DNA of 64,000 nt from Adiantum capillus-veneris (taxonomy: Eukaryota > Streptophyta > Polypodiopsida > Polypodiales > Pteridaceae), in contig CM043960.1 of the NCBI GenBank assembly GCA_014529385.2, forward strand, positions 71,933,910 through 71,997,909, given 5' to 3'. The notes beneath the pieces are model-generated. The model did not search any database. It worked only from the letters and a program-made list of their open reading frames with translations, and was not told the DNA's origin. The translations under genes and the position numbers were made by a program. This document shows positions 48,601 through 61,687 of the stretch, piece after piece (position 1 is the first letter of the stretch; every line of letters starts with the position of its first letter).

Positions 48601-51600
48601 TCCCAACACTCCTCGCTCTCACTACACCACTCCTGTGGAGTAAGCTTTGTGGCAGGCTGGAGTGTAGGTCGCCCCTCTTGCATCACAATCATCCTGCTGG
48701 TGGAAGATAGCTCAAACTGAAGTGCCGGGCCCGTGAGGGTGGACCAAGCCGCTGCCCCCCAAGTGTACTGTCGAGCCGTGGAGAGAGCAGGTGTCACAAA
48801 GTGATGACGTGGCGGACAGCAGAAAACCTAATTTCTGCCAGAAACCCTAAAATTCCTGCAAACCCTAATTTCTGCCAAAAACCCTAATTCCCAGAAATCG
48901 CGGAGGCTGAAAAAAAAAATCTAAAAGATTAGCGACGCAAATTTTGCTTTTTCTCTACCTAATGGGAAAGAGAGAGAGAGAATGCTTTTGCTTTCAAGTT
49001 TTGACTCTCTGTGAGTGAGAGAGAGCAATTGCTTTTGATTTGAAGCTTTTGGGGCTCTGCTTTTAGGCATCCCTTGTAACCTTTAAATTAGTGGTGAGGG
49101 CCTCACTTCTCACAGCATCTGGACGCAGAGTCTGAGAGTGAAACCCTAGCCACTCTCTTGTACTTTGATCTGATTAATATAAAAAGAAATACCGATAGGG
49201 GCGCCAGTCTTTGGGGCTCTAGGCACGGAACTCCGTCGAGCCACTGCAGATCTATTGTGATCTGTGAATTGTTTTGAAGTGGTTATTTGGTGCTGTCGCG
49301 GTTGATTCTTGACTTGGAATGTCCGAGTCTGTTACGGTGGTATCAGAGCACGGCCGATTTCTCTTCTACGGGAAATCCGATCCCCAATTTTTTTTTCCGC
49401 GGCACCTATGGCTTCACGCAAGGATCAGTCGACTCCCTCTGCATCTGGAGATGAGGGCTGGGATCACAACGAAGATTCAGCCAGAGAGTATGGCCCGCCT
49501 CGGCCTACTCAGGCGGAGAGACAAGAGATGGAGCGTCGTCAATTAATCGGCGATGCAACAAAGATGATGCTCAGTTTTGCGAAGGATCCGAAATTGGCAA
49601 AATATATGAGCGAGACTTCTTTTCAGGAAGTGCATGAACAGTGGTAGAAAACCACTACACCACCACTGAAACCCGCTCTCAAGAAACTTTCTGATCACAA
49701 ACAGTATTCAAAGAAGGAATTACAAGAGGTGGTTGATGCATGGATTGCTCAGCTTTTTGACGCGCAAAAGAAAGCCAAAAAAGCACGACAAAAACCAGAA
49801 GAAACCCATTGACTTCTTGGGATATTTGGGTCGTCAGTCGACATTTGACAAGGCAAAGAAACAAAAGAAGCGTGTTCGATTTAAAGGAGTACCGAGTTCT
49901 TCTTCTTCTTCTTCTTCTTCTTCTTCTTCTGACAGTTCTTCTAGCTCCTCGGATTCGAGCGAAGAAGACAGAAAAGGTAAAAAGCGAAGCAAGAAGCAAC
50001 GCTTCGGAAAGGGCAAGAGAAAGGCAAAGAAGGCTAAATCTCGCCCAGAGACTGACAGTTCTACTGAGGACTCGTCTACAGACAGCTCAGATTCTGATGA
50101 CGGAAACTTTTATGCGAACAAGAAGAATTTTTATAAAGCCAACCAGTACGACTTTCTCGAAGATAAAAGCAAGAAAGTCCGAAAGTTTAAGGAAGGTGGC
50201 CACTCGATCAAGTTTGATACTTTCTCAGGATACTCAGATGCTTCGAAGGCTTTGTCTTTTATACAGCGGTTTGACATTGCTTTTGCGGGAGGCCTCTTAC
50301 TTTAAGGGGAATGCTCGTACTTGGTGGTCCACTCTTCTCTTAAACAAGACTGCGCCAGTTAAATGGCTGAAATTTAAGAAGCTTTTTATTTCTTCTTGGT
50401 TGACGCAAGAATATGAACGAGATGTACGAGCTGCTTGGAACCATCTTCGGATGACCAAGAAAGACACAATCAATGCTTATTGTGAAAGATTCTGGAGCTC
50501 TTTTCTACCCGCCTCTTCATTCAAGAAGATCTCGTTCAGAGAACAGATTGAGCGGTTTACCTTGGGTCTACCTACAGAGATCCCAGATCACTGCTTGGAA
50601 CAGAAGTCAGCTTCTATTCAGGAGTTTATGAGTCATGCGAAGCGGGGCTTTGCCATTCACTCTGGCAATCTGACCTACCCCACAGATGAGGCCATGACAC
50701 AACGAGCCGAACAGACTTCTCGAAATGAAAGTAGAAAGAAAAAGAGCAACCCAGAGAAAAAGGATGCACGACCCAAGCTTACTCCTGAGGAGAGAGCTCA
50801 CTTCATCAGAGAGGGGAAGTGCTTTGGATGCGGGAAACAGGGACATATCTCCGCGAAGTGCCCTAAAAAGGCACAGAAAGAACAGAATGATAAAGACGAC
50901 GACGGGCCTAAGAGTTCGAGAGCAGCTAAGGAACGTGGCAGAAAAGGCAGATAGAAAACCAGAACTAGTACCACATGGCGTTGGACCTGCACCGAATCTA
51001 ATGAATGGAAGTACAAACTTTGCCGCTTTTGGGGCAAAGTGAAGGACCAGGAAGCTCTTTTGAAGGAGCCAAGGCCAACTTCTTTTCACTTGGAATTGGC
51101 AGCTCGATTTGGAATTACGCCAGACTGACTGACGCCACAGGCGGAGGTAGTTCGACTCGCAGCCGGATGGGATGTTGCCATTACACCGAGCATTGGCAAA
51201 CTTCGTTTGCAATGACAGGGGTGTTCAGGGCACGCGAGTGACGTTCTACTCAGGATCCCTCGGTACCACAAGAACTACGCCATGGTTCACTACCAGGCCG
51301 AGAAAGCGACTTTGATAAATGAAGGGCTTAGAGATTGTACTTAATGAACTTCAGTTTCTTACTCACTTTTTTGCGAGAGAACTGAACGATGGATAAAGGT
51401 TGAATCTGTTTTGACTTGATCAAAAGAACGCCAAGATTTTTCTCCACACTCATGCCGATTGCTGTTTAGAGGGCCTGAAGATCATACCATTGATCCGATG
51501 CCTGGAAGCACACCACCGAACCGGCCACCTTATCGTGTGAGCCGAGTACAGAATGAAAAGATTATGAACCCAGTGAAAGACCTCTTGGAAAAGGGTCTTG

Positions 51601-54600
51601 TCCAGCATAGTACTTCACCGTATTGCTCTCCACTGTTGTTGGATTTGAAGAAAGACCGATCTTGGAGAATGTGCATCAATTATAGCTCTCTCAACAAAAT
51701 CACCATCAAGAACAGATTTCCGATTCCTAGGATCGATGATATACTCGACAGGTTACAGGGATCCTCGTGCTTTAGCAGGATTGACTTGAAGAGTGGATAT
51801 CATAAGATCAGGAAAGCGCCGGGAGACGTCTACAACTTTTGGGTTATTTGAGTTTTTGGTGATGTCTTTTGGCTTAACCAATGCTCCTGCGACATTTAAC
51901 CGGATGATGGATAGGATTTTCCGAGAGTACAGGCTATTTGTTGGCACTTTCTTTGACGACATCATTGTTTTCTCCAAGAATGAGGCATAACACAGAGATC
52001 ATCTGCTTCAGGTCTTTCAAGCATTACAAGATCACACGTTAGTGATTAATGCAAAGAAAAGTGAATTTTTCCTACCAGAGATGCACTTTTTGGGACACAT
52101 TGTGTCAGCAGCAGGAGTGCAAATGGATCCGGCCAAGATAGAGAATATCCGTGATTGGCCCGACTTGAGGAATGTCCATGAAGTTAGAAGCTTCTTGGGA
52201 CTATGTTCCTACTACAGGCGGTTCATACAAAAGTTTGCAGAGGTTGCTTCCCCTTTACATATCTTGACACAGAAAGGAGTACCTTTTTCGTGGGGACCCA
52301 CAAAGGTGACTGCCTTTCAGACTTTGAAAGAGAAATTGACTACGGGACCTATTTTGACTTTGTCGGACTTGCAGAAGTCATTCGAAGTATATTGTGATGC
52401 TTGTGGTCGTAGTCTGGGTGCGGTCTTGATGCAAGAAGGCCATGTCATAGCTTACGAGAGTCGTTTGTTCTCTAGGCTGGAGATGACAGCACAGATTTAT
52501 GAGAAAGAGCTTTTGGCGGTTATCCATGCTCTTACTCAGTGGCGGCATTACCTACTTGGAGCGGATTTCACTGTCTTTACACACCATTAGAGTTTGCGCT
52601 ACTTCTTGTCACAGAAGCAACTTTCGTAAAAGCAGATGCGGTGGGCGAACATCTTGTCACAGTTCCACTTCCAGATTGTCCATGTGCAGGGACAGAAGAA
52701 TGTGGTGGCAGATGCTTTGTCTCGGAAACCGTTGGTTCTGGCTATTTCCGCGATACATCATAGGAGCTTCGAGGATATGGTCGATCAATATGCCACAGAC
52801 ACAGATTTTGCAAATATTTTCACACAGATACGCGATGGGGAGACGGTAGCTGGATACTCCCTTCGGGAAGGCTACTTGAGGAAAAAGACTATGTTGTGGG
52901 TTACACAGCCGTTGAGGGAAAAGGTTATGACTGAATGCCACTGTCCACCTTTTACGGGTCACCGCGGCATTGCTACCACCATGAAAGGGGTCGAGAGATA
53001 CTTCTTTTGGCCGAAACTCAAAAAGGATGCGGAAGAGTTTGTGCGCAGTTGCTTGGTATGCCAGAAGGTCAAGTTTGACAGGCATAAGGCACAGGGATTG
53101 TTACAGCCTTTACCCATACCCACCCGCCCCTGGGAAAGTATAACGATGGATTTCATTTTTTATCTCCCGAGAACACAGAGTGGTCACGATGGTATCTGGA
53201 TTGTTATTGATAGATTTAGCAAACAGGCTCATTTCATTCCAGTGAAGAAAACAATCAAGCCGGATCACTTAGCGAGACTGTTTGTGGCCCAGATTTTCAG
53301 ATTACATGGCATGCCTGAGACCATTGTCTCCGACAGAGACCCCAGATTTACAAGTTTGTTTTGGAAGGCAATTTGGGAGAACACCGGCACGCGGTTGCAA
53401 TTCTCATCATCGTTTTACCCGCAGACTGACGGGCAATCCGAGATTGCCAATTCAGTGGTTCTAGATTTATTGAAGTCTTATATCTCAGATCAAAAGACTC
53501 AATGGGAAAGATATTTACCTTTGGTGGAATTTGCCTACAATAACACGATACACTCGTCGACGGGGAAGGCACCATCTGAGATTGTTGAAGGTGCTGCGAA
53601 GGTTCCACCCTTCCTGAGCACGAAAGATAAGATCTTTGAAGCGGATAAATATACGCGAGATCTGGATACGGCTTTTGCCAAGGTTCGCGAGACTTTGCAG
53701 AAGTCTCAAGAACGACAGAAAAAGGCAGCGGATCGCCATCGTCGCGACATGAAATTGAAGGAGGATGATTGGGTGCTCTTACGTTTTGAGAAGGCACGCC
53801 TACGAAAGAAAAAGGGAAAGGAGAGGCTTTTTCCAAAGCTTAGTATGCGATACTACGGCCCTTTCCAAATTACTGAAGAGATGAATGATGTCTCCTTTCG
53901 ATTGAAACTGCGAGATACTTGGAGGATTCACAACGCATTTCATGTGAGTCTCTTGAAACCTTTTAAAGGTGATGTGCTTGATGATGGGGAGCCTGATGAG
54001 CAACCCGAAGTGGAAGAAAACGAGGAGGTCCTTGTTCCTGAACAGATTTTGCCACATAAGGATACAAAGAATAAGGGTAAAGTCTGAAGGCGGTTCTTGG
54101 TTAAGTTCAAGAATTATCCTGCACTTGATGCGAAGTGGATGGAGGAGGAGGACCTAGCAAATACTCCTCAGATTGTGAAACTTTACCTCGATGCTTTTGG
54201 TTTAGCATAGTCTTCTCGGAATGGAACCCAGAATTCAGCTTGGTCGGAGATCTAGTGCAGTGGGATGCACAAGAGGGGAGTCACTCCACTCCTTTGTCAA
54301 CAGATGCCTTGATCTAGATACTAGAGTCATTGATGTCTCTTTGAGCTTCAGGGATACTAAGAGCTGACAGTATTCTGTTGTATAACTTTATGAAATGGAA
54401 TTCCTGATAATGATACTGATTTGTTCTTGACTTCTTGTGAGTGCAGGAACTGATAGACGAAATGACTGCAGCATTTTGGTCTGATTGATCTCGAATAGAC
54501 ATGGTTGCAATAGGGGTTAGTCAATCGGACATCGATGAGGTCTCGATTGGACCTAGATGTGATTGCTAGCTACATTGCCGATAAATCATGGTCTAAGATC

Positions 54601-57600
54601 CGAATGAATGTTGAATGTCATGTGATGTCCTGTGATATCCGGTGATGTCCTGTGATGTCGTGTGATGCGACTGTCGATTTTGTACATGTGCTAGATGTGT
54701 GTTCCTAGTACGTAGGTACTAACAGTAGGTGTCTGCTAAGACGGTTTATGGCTTTTGTTGGTTTTGCAGGCGTAATCACGGTCAATTACAATGCTTTCAA
54801 GAGGGGGGTATGTCACAAAGTGATGACGTGACGAACAGCAAAAACCCTAATTTCTGCCAAAAACACTAATTTCCGGAAATTGCTGAGGTTGAAAAAAAAA
54901 ATCTAAAAGATGAGCAACGCAAATTTTGCTTTTTCTCTACCTAATGGGAAAGAGAGAGAGAATGATTTTGCTTTCAAGTTTTGACTCTCTGTGAGAGAGA
55001 GAGAGAGAGAGAGAGAGAGCAATTGCTTTTGATTTGAAGCTTTTGGGGCTCTGCTTTTGGGCATCCCTTGTAATCTTTAAATTAGTGGTGAGGGCCTCAC
55101 TTCTCACAGCATCTGGACGCAGAGTCTGAGAGTGAAACCCTAGCCACTCTCTTGTACTTTGATCTGATTAATATAAAAAGAAATACCGAAAGAGGCGCCA
55201 GTCTTTGGGGCCAATATCTCTAGGCACGGAACTCCGCCGGGCCAGTGCAAATCTATTGTGATCTGTGAATTGTTTTGAAGTGGTTATTTGGTGCTGTCAC
55301 GGTTGATTCTGTCTGTTACAGCAAGCATCAGCCGAAGAACTCGTAGCCACACCTGTTGGGCCGAGGGACAGTCCCAAAGACAGTGACGTTGACTCTCCAC
55401 CAAATGGTCACAAGCTACACATGCGGCTGAGAGACCACTATGCACTAGCCAACTCCCTACTGCTGTAGCTCTGTGTGCGACCAGCCACTGAAACAAGGTG
55501 ACTCGCCTCGGCTATCTTGAGTTCCACAACCTCTCCCAAAAGGCTGCCAAGAACTCAACTGTGAGACCCTGCTCCTGCCAATGAGGTGTTGCAGCTGGGC
55601 GGGCCTCTCTCTGTGCTGCTAGTATGTGACGTCCCAGTCGAACAATGTGGTGAAAGAACGGGACTCCTGGGTCGTCTGCAGAGGAGAAGGGGTCCCTCCA
55701 TAGCCACTCACCAGGATCCCACTGTACTCGTGCCAGTGGACAACACTCCCAAGCCCACAGCCTCCAGTGTCCAGTCTCAAGAGCTGCTGGGTCAGGGTCT
55801 ATGACGCAAGTCCTCCCACAGATGCCCACTACTCGGATCCTCTGAAAACAGCACTCTGCTACCTGCGGGGCCTCTACTGCAACTCGCTGTAGACGTCCCC
55901 CACCCTAAAGCTTGAAGAACAGGGCTGGGACAATCTCTGAGCAAGCCCTGACTGAGATAAGAACCTCCAGTCGTGTGAAGGCTCCCATCCACCAGGGTGC
56001 TACTGGCTCGAGAGGCGTAAGCCACTCAACTGAAATCGACTCTGAGATGTCTTGACACATGCTCTCTACCCCTCTCATGCCCTGTAGATGGAGCCCCTGC
56101 ACCTCCTCTGACAAACCTGTGAACTCTAGCCAGTCACCTGCTGCTATGGGACCCCAGGAAACATGAGGCGGACTACCAGCCAAGTGGCCTCTCTGAGTGC
56201 TAACCATGGGGTTTCAAACGAGAGGTTGCCGTAGGTGCTCCTCCGTGCACGTCGGCTGTCTCTGCTCCACGCCACGCCGTAAGAGCTCCCAAGATCGAAG
56301 AAAACTCACAGCGAAGCGGTCCTCCAGTCTCCTGCTCAAACCAACTCTGCGTATCTCTGTAAAGATCCATCTGGTCGAAGGTTGCCAAGGGCCTCCTGAC
56401 TGAGGCACCCTAGCACGAAGCCGCTGTAGCAAGAACTCCTTCCAGGGCTCCTCACCTGGAAGAAGTCCTCTGACGATAAACTTCCCAAGAAGGGCTCTGC
56501 TCTGCTGTGCTGGATCAATGATCCCAAGCCCTCCCTGTGAACAAGGAAGAGTGATGACCTGCCAAGCTACCTTGGCTCAGGCTATCTGAGTGTCACGTCC
56601 TGACCAAAGGAAGTTCTTGATCAGCCTCTCTACCTGGCTGATACAAGAACTCGTGAAGATCCAGCAGGAAGTGATGTACCACATAGTCGCCAACAACACC
56701 TGGTTGGCAACTACTACTCTGCCAACCAAAGAAAGTCGTGATGAGCTCCAATGTAACAACTTTCTCTTGATGGACAAGAGAAGGGAAGCAATCTGCTGCT
56801 CGGGAGACAAGTTCAACCCAACCTAACACCCCAAGTACCGAACTGCAGTCCCTGGGGGAATCCACTTGAAACCCTCTCCTGGCATCCAATCTGGCACAGG
56901 AGCACTACCAACCGAGAAATCCACTGTCTTTCTCCAGTTGATCAGTGCGCCCGATGCCCAACAGAAGGTCTCCAAAGCCTGCTCACATCTGTGAAGGTTG
57001 GCCTCCTGGGCATCTAAGTACAAAGCTGAGTCGTCGGCAAACTCAGCGTCCAGTAGCTCATCTCCCCGAATAGGGAGTGCTAAGCCCCATAGACCAACCT
57101 GTTGTGACACCAAAAACCTGCTCATCGCCTCCGCATAGAACAGAAAGAGGAAGGGGGCAAGAGGACAGCCCTGTCTGACCAAACGTGTAAGCATGAAGCG
57201 ATCACCTCTACCTCCTGCCAAAAGTACCTGACTATGAGTCTGTCTGTACAAGGCTGACACCCCTCTGATCCAAGCGTCTGAGAAGCCAATCCTGCGTAGA
57301 GTGCCCTCTAGAAAGTCCCAGTCAACTCTGTCGTATGCCTTCTCAAAATCGAGAAGAAGAATCACGAGGTCCTCACCACGGAGCCGTGCAAGGACAGAAG
57401 CCTCCCAAAAAGTAAAGATGTTGTCAAGGATACTGCGTTCCTTGACAAAACCTGTCTGGGTCCCATGTATAAGGCGCTCTAGAAGTGGCTGAATCCTCAA
57501 ACTCAGAGCCTTGGCAAGAATTTTGTAGGCTGAGTTGAGGATGGTGATGGGGCGCCACTGCGAATCTCATCCAAGGAGCCACCCTCCTTGGGAATGAGGT

Positions 57601-60600
57601 AGATCAGGCCCTCGCTCATGCTATCAAGCATCACTCCTGTGTGCAAAATGTACTGAAAAGCACTACAGAGATCTGGGCCAAGCAGGTCCCAGTACTCCAA
57701 GAAAAAACTGGGAGTCAACCCATCCTCACTTGGACAGCTACCACGAGGGAGGGCCTTAAGAGCCGTGTGCAGCTCCTCAAGCTGAAGTGGTAGCTCTAGC
57801 CTCTAACGCATCTCCTTAGTCACAAGACAAGGCATATGTACCCAAACCTGCTCCCTGCATGCATCCTGACGCTCTGATTGGGGCTCTGCACAGACAGTAA
57901 CTCACGGTAGAAGTCAGTAGCAACTGCATGCATATCCTCGGGCTGAAAAGCAACTGACCCGTCGGGCCTCCTCAACTGACTGACCTTGGCATGTGAGTGC
58001 CGAGGTCCCACTGCCTCAAAGAAAGCACCAGTCACTGTGTCGCCCACCTGAGTCCACTGAGATGCCTGTCGGTGGAAAGCAAACTCATATCGCCTCTCCT
58101 CTGCGCTAGCAAGCTCCTGTCGAGCCTGCTGTAACTGCTCCTCAAACCAAGGACTGTCTGGATGCTGCTCCTGCATCCTCTATAACGAAGCAATGCCCCG
58201 TCTGAGACGCTGCTCCGCCTCTCTCGCTGCAGCCCAGCGAGCGGGGCTCCTGAAGAAAAAAATGGCTAATCTGAGCTAGGCTTGAGGCCACTCTGTCAGC
58301 AAGAGAATCCTGCCTGTCCATGCCCTCTGTCCAGAGAGCCTCTATCCTCTCTCTGAGCACTGAGTCCAACAAGACCCTCTCTGGGATACGAAGCATCGTG
58401 CTCCCACTCCTCTGCCTGTCTGCCACTGTGTGGATCATTGGTGCATGGTCCGAGAAGGAGGTCCTAGCCAGGATGCCCATTGACCCTCCCAAGTCACTGA
58501 AGTGATCACTAGTGTAGAAGCGATCTATCCGCGATAGATTCACTCCTCCCACTCTGCGGTCCGATCGAGAGAAGGCAAGACTGTCTGGGGGCCTCACAAA
58601 ACCAGAGTGCTGCCACGCATCCGAGACCCTCAAGAGTCATACAAAACCTCTCCCAAGCTACCAACTCAACTCCATGCACGGTAACATGGCTGCCACCAGT
58701 TCTGTCAGAAGGGTCCTCCAACATGTTGAAGTCCCCTCCTATGCACCAATGTTCTGTCTGCGGCGACAGAGACTCAACAATCTGTGACCAAAACTCTGCA
58801 TGAGCACTCGCCACATTGGGCGCATAGATGTTCAGGAAACCCACTAGGCCACCCTGAACCTGCATAGTAATCCATTGAGCCCTGCTTGGCACAATAATCC
58901 CTCTGTCCACAATGGCTTGTTGCAATGAGTCCACAATAGTCATACATACCCCACCCTCGATGCCTCCAGGTCCAAAAGCAGCTGACCAAAAAGTGTCATA
59001 TCGTCCACACAAAAGCTGACCACATCACCGAATGCGGCTCTCACACAAGTGGTGCTCCTGAAGCATAAGGAGATCAATCTCTCCTCCCACAAGGCAACGC
59101 TGAAGCTCCTGACGCAGTCGGCCCCGCTGACGTTGAAACTGGGGCCCACCTAGTCCCTGCACGTTCTATGAGACGATCCTCATGGGGAACGAGAGAGAAC
59201 AGATGCTGCCACAGCAGCTAGATGGGCTATCTTCGAGGCTGGCTTGGATGGGGAGTAATCCGCATCCGAGATTCCTCTAGACAGGCGTGACTGCAACGAG
59301 TGCCTAGCCCAAGCCCAAGCAGAGTGAGCCGTACATAAAGCAACCTCCTCTATCCAGGAGTCCTCATGAATGTATACATAGCATGGCAAGCACTGTGTAT
59401 CAGCAAAGAAGTAAACCACAATGTGCCTACATCCTGCTGAGTCTGGAGGTGTCACCGCAAACTTGGCCAATGGCCACAAAGTCTGTAACATGTTTGTAAC
59501 TCCTAGTTCTCCCATGTGGTGAGAGAACTCTAGGACCTGTGTGTGCAACCATCCCAACACTGAGTCGAGAGTCCACTCTGTCTGGGCCCTGCCGCATAGG
59601 GGGAAGGAGAAACCAATTGCTGAGTCCAAGGCCTCTATCCCCCTAACGGCAAGGAACAGAGCATGGACCCTGAAGCGGGCAGCCTCATGGTCTGTTGAGG
59701 ATCGCCGAGAAAGCGAGTGAAGCTGTAGTCGAAGAAGTCTCACCGGCGCCGGATGTCGATGCTCGTCAGACCACGAGGGATAGCTGCAAGGGAAGATGTC
59801 TGTACCTGCAGAAGGGGCCGTAAGAAAGGCTGACCCTCTCTCGCTAGGCGACTCGTGGCAAAGGCGCTGCCAAGAGATCTCCTAGCCGCCGGAGAAGGCC
59901 CTGCTCCCTGGGTCGACTGTGGAACTGGAGTAGGAGGGGGGGGAGAGGGAGCTAGGGGAAGCGGTGGAGAAGAGGGGCATAGGGTGACAGAGGCAGAGGG
60001 GCGGGGTGAAGAGGCGGCAGGAGCAAGAGGCGGGAGGGAGGATGAGGAAGAGAGGGGAAACTCTTTGGGGGGGGGGAGGGGCTGTCGAGGGTGAAGTTGG
60101 GGGGTGGGGGCTGGAGCAAGGACCTCCTCCTGCTCAAGAGGACCAAAGCGGTTCCTCGTGGGAACCCATTGCTGCTGAGTAGGCGCTTGAGGGCCACTCC
60201 GAGTGCCAGGCTGACGCTGTGGCCCCTAACGTCGTCTACCACCGGCCTGCTGCCATCCCTCCTCCGTTGGAGCCCCAAGCTCAGAGGGTGGCTCTTCATG
60301 TGTGCGTTGTCTCTGTCTGTGGCTGCTGGCCAACTCTTGCAGGCTGGGGCTGAGGCTGTGGTGTAGGTCGAGGCCTCCTCATCGGACAGGCCTTCGCTAG
60401 ATGGCCCATCTGTCGACAAATGAAGCACTGGTTCGGGAGGCCCGAATACTCCACACTCTGTCTAAACCAACTCCCACTCACCCGAGGCAAAAGAATAACC
60501 TTCGGGAGCATGTGGGTGTCTCTGACCAAAACTCGAACTGAGGGAATGCCAGCCGCCTTGGCGGCTACTGAGGCTGCCGTACGAGGTGTCTCCAGGACAA

Positions 60601-61315
60601 TCCCAATGGCTGAGCCGACCTTGGATAGCAGTGGTAAGTACTCCCTCCGCAAACCCGGAAAGCAGACCGAGATGGGGATGTCTGCCTCCTCTAGTAGAAC
60701 ATTCGAAGCAGGGTCGAAACCATGTCTCCACTGTCGAAAGTGGGCACGTGCTACTCGGATGGTCAAAGGACTCATGGCGATGACCTTGGACGCCATCTCG
60801 GAGGTCTCAAACTCTATCTGATAGTATCCTCGTCCAAGAATCTGTACATCCAAGATCTTGCCCACCTCTACGAGAAGGCGGGCCTGAAGAAGGTCACGCA
60901 ACTCTCCTCTGCTAGGTCGGGTGCCGAGAATCTTGCAGATAACAGAAGTCGCCTGCAATCGCTCTACCTTTGCGGCTAGGCTCGCTTGCTCTGTCGGCGA
61001 AGAGCGAGTCGAATGGTGGGCTCAGCGGGGTCGGGCGAGGGGGCTTCGGGCAAGTCCCTCTGTGGCGGAGCTGGAGCCTCCATCTGTGTCTACAGCTGTG
61101 GCGAAAGAAAAGGGCGGCGGGGAAATGCTGCAACTGGACGCGCCGAGCACTGCCCCAAAAAATCTTTGTGCTGCAGGTGCCGAATTGCAGAAAGCCATCG
61201 GGAAGAAGGAGAGCGGGGGGGGCTGGAGCACCGGCTGCAGCGCGCAGGCAGGGGCAGCGCGAAACAGGGCAGTACGCGGGCGAGCAGGAGAGGCGAGAGG
61301 GGGCAGGCTGGGAAG

Positions 61316-61366
<51 letters not shown>

Positions 61367-61654
61367 CTATAGGTGACATTAAATCCACAAAGCAGGGAAA
61401 GCTGTCATTCACAACTTCAAGAACCTTGTAATGCGCTCACCATACCAATCGAGGGCTCATAGCCCAATTTTCTCCATCATATCACAACATAGTGACTATC
61501 ATCGTGCTAACATCTCTTATGAGTCCTAAAAGATTTCATTGCAAATTTTTTTCTTTCATATCCCTTTTGTGGCAGATACTCAAAGAATGGACACATCTAT
61601 TTTGTCTAATAGGTCAATTTCAGCCTCTGCACAACATTGATAATACTTTCTTTT

Positions 61655-61687
<33 letters not shown>

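Larger units (their letters stand above)
48792..55320 (+). mobile_element. Ty3/Gypsy (chromovirus-like) element, broken
   Basis: Fossil LTR retrotransposon, about 6.5 kb, inserted in LINE-B. Flanking 5-bp sequences GCAGG and GCAAG are a near-perfect target duplication. Parts in order: 5' LTR, primer-binding site (TGGTATCAGAGC), gag with a Ser-rich stretch and CCHC knuckle ([14 protein letters not shown]), a poorly recognisable protease zone, RT, RNase H, integrase (HHCC and DDE core regions) with a chromodomain-like end, a purine-rich tract (GAGGGGGG) and the 3' LTR. The order RT-RNase H-integrase marks Ty3/Gypsy. It is broken in roughly half a dozen places. The two LTRs are still very alike, with small indels, so it is fairly young but not fresh. 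Confidence 0.95.
48171..61365 (-). mobile_element. LINE-B, full-length L1-type LINE containing a Gypsy element
   Basis: On the - strand, 5' to 3': a C-rich leader with about 48 C (61366-61319), then ORF1 (60958-60296), which has a DUF4283-like region and a CCHC zinc knuckle ([14 protein letters not shown]). The endonuclease lies around 59012-58509 ([17 protein letters not shown], then [18 protein letters not shown]). The RT lies at about 57718-56577: [54 protein letters not shown] and AEFADDSAL (FADD). A zf-RVT region starts at 55496 ([20 protein letters not shown]). The remainder continues beyond the Gypsy insertion at 48791-48309. A short A tail ends the element (T run at 48171). Without the insertion it is about 6.66 kb. 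Exact 15-bp target duplications flank it. ORF2 has several frame breaks and stops, so it is no longer active. Confidence 0.93.
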
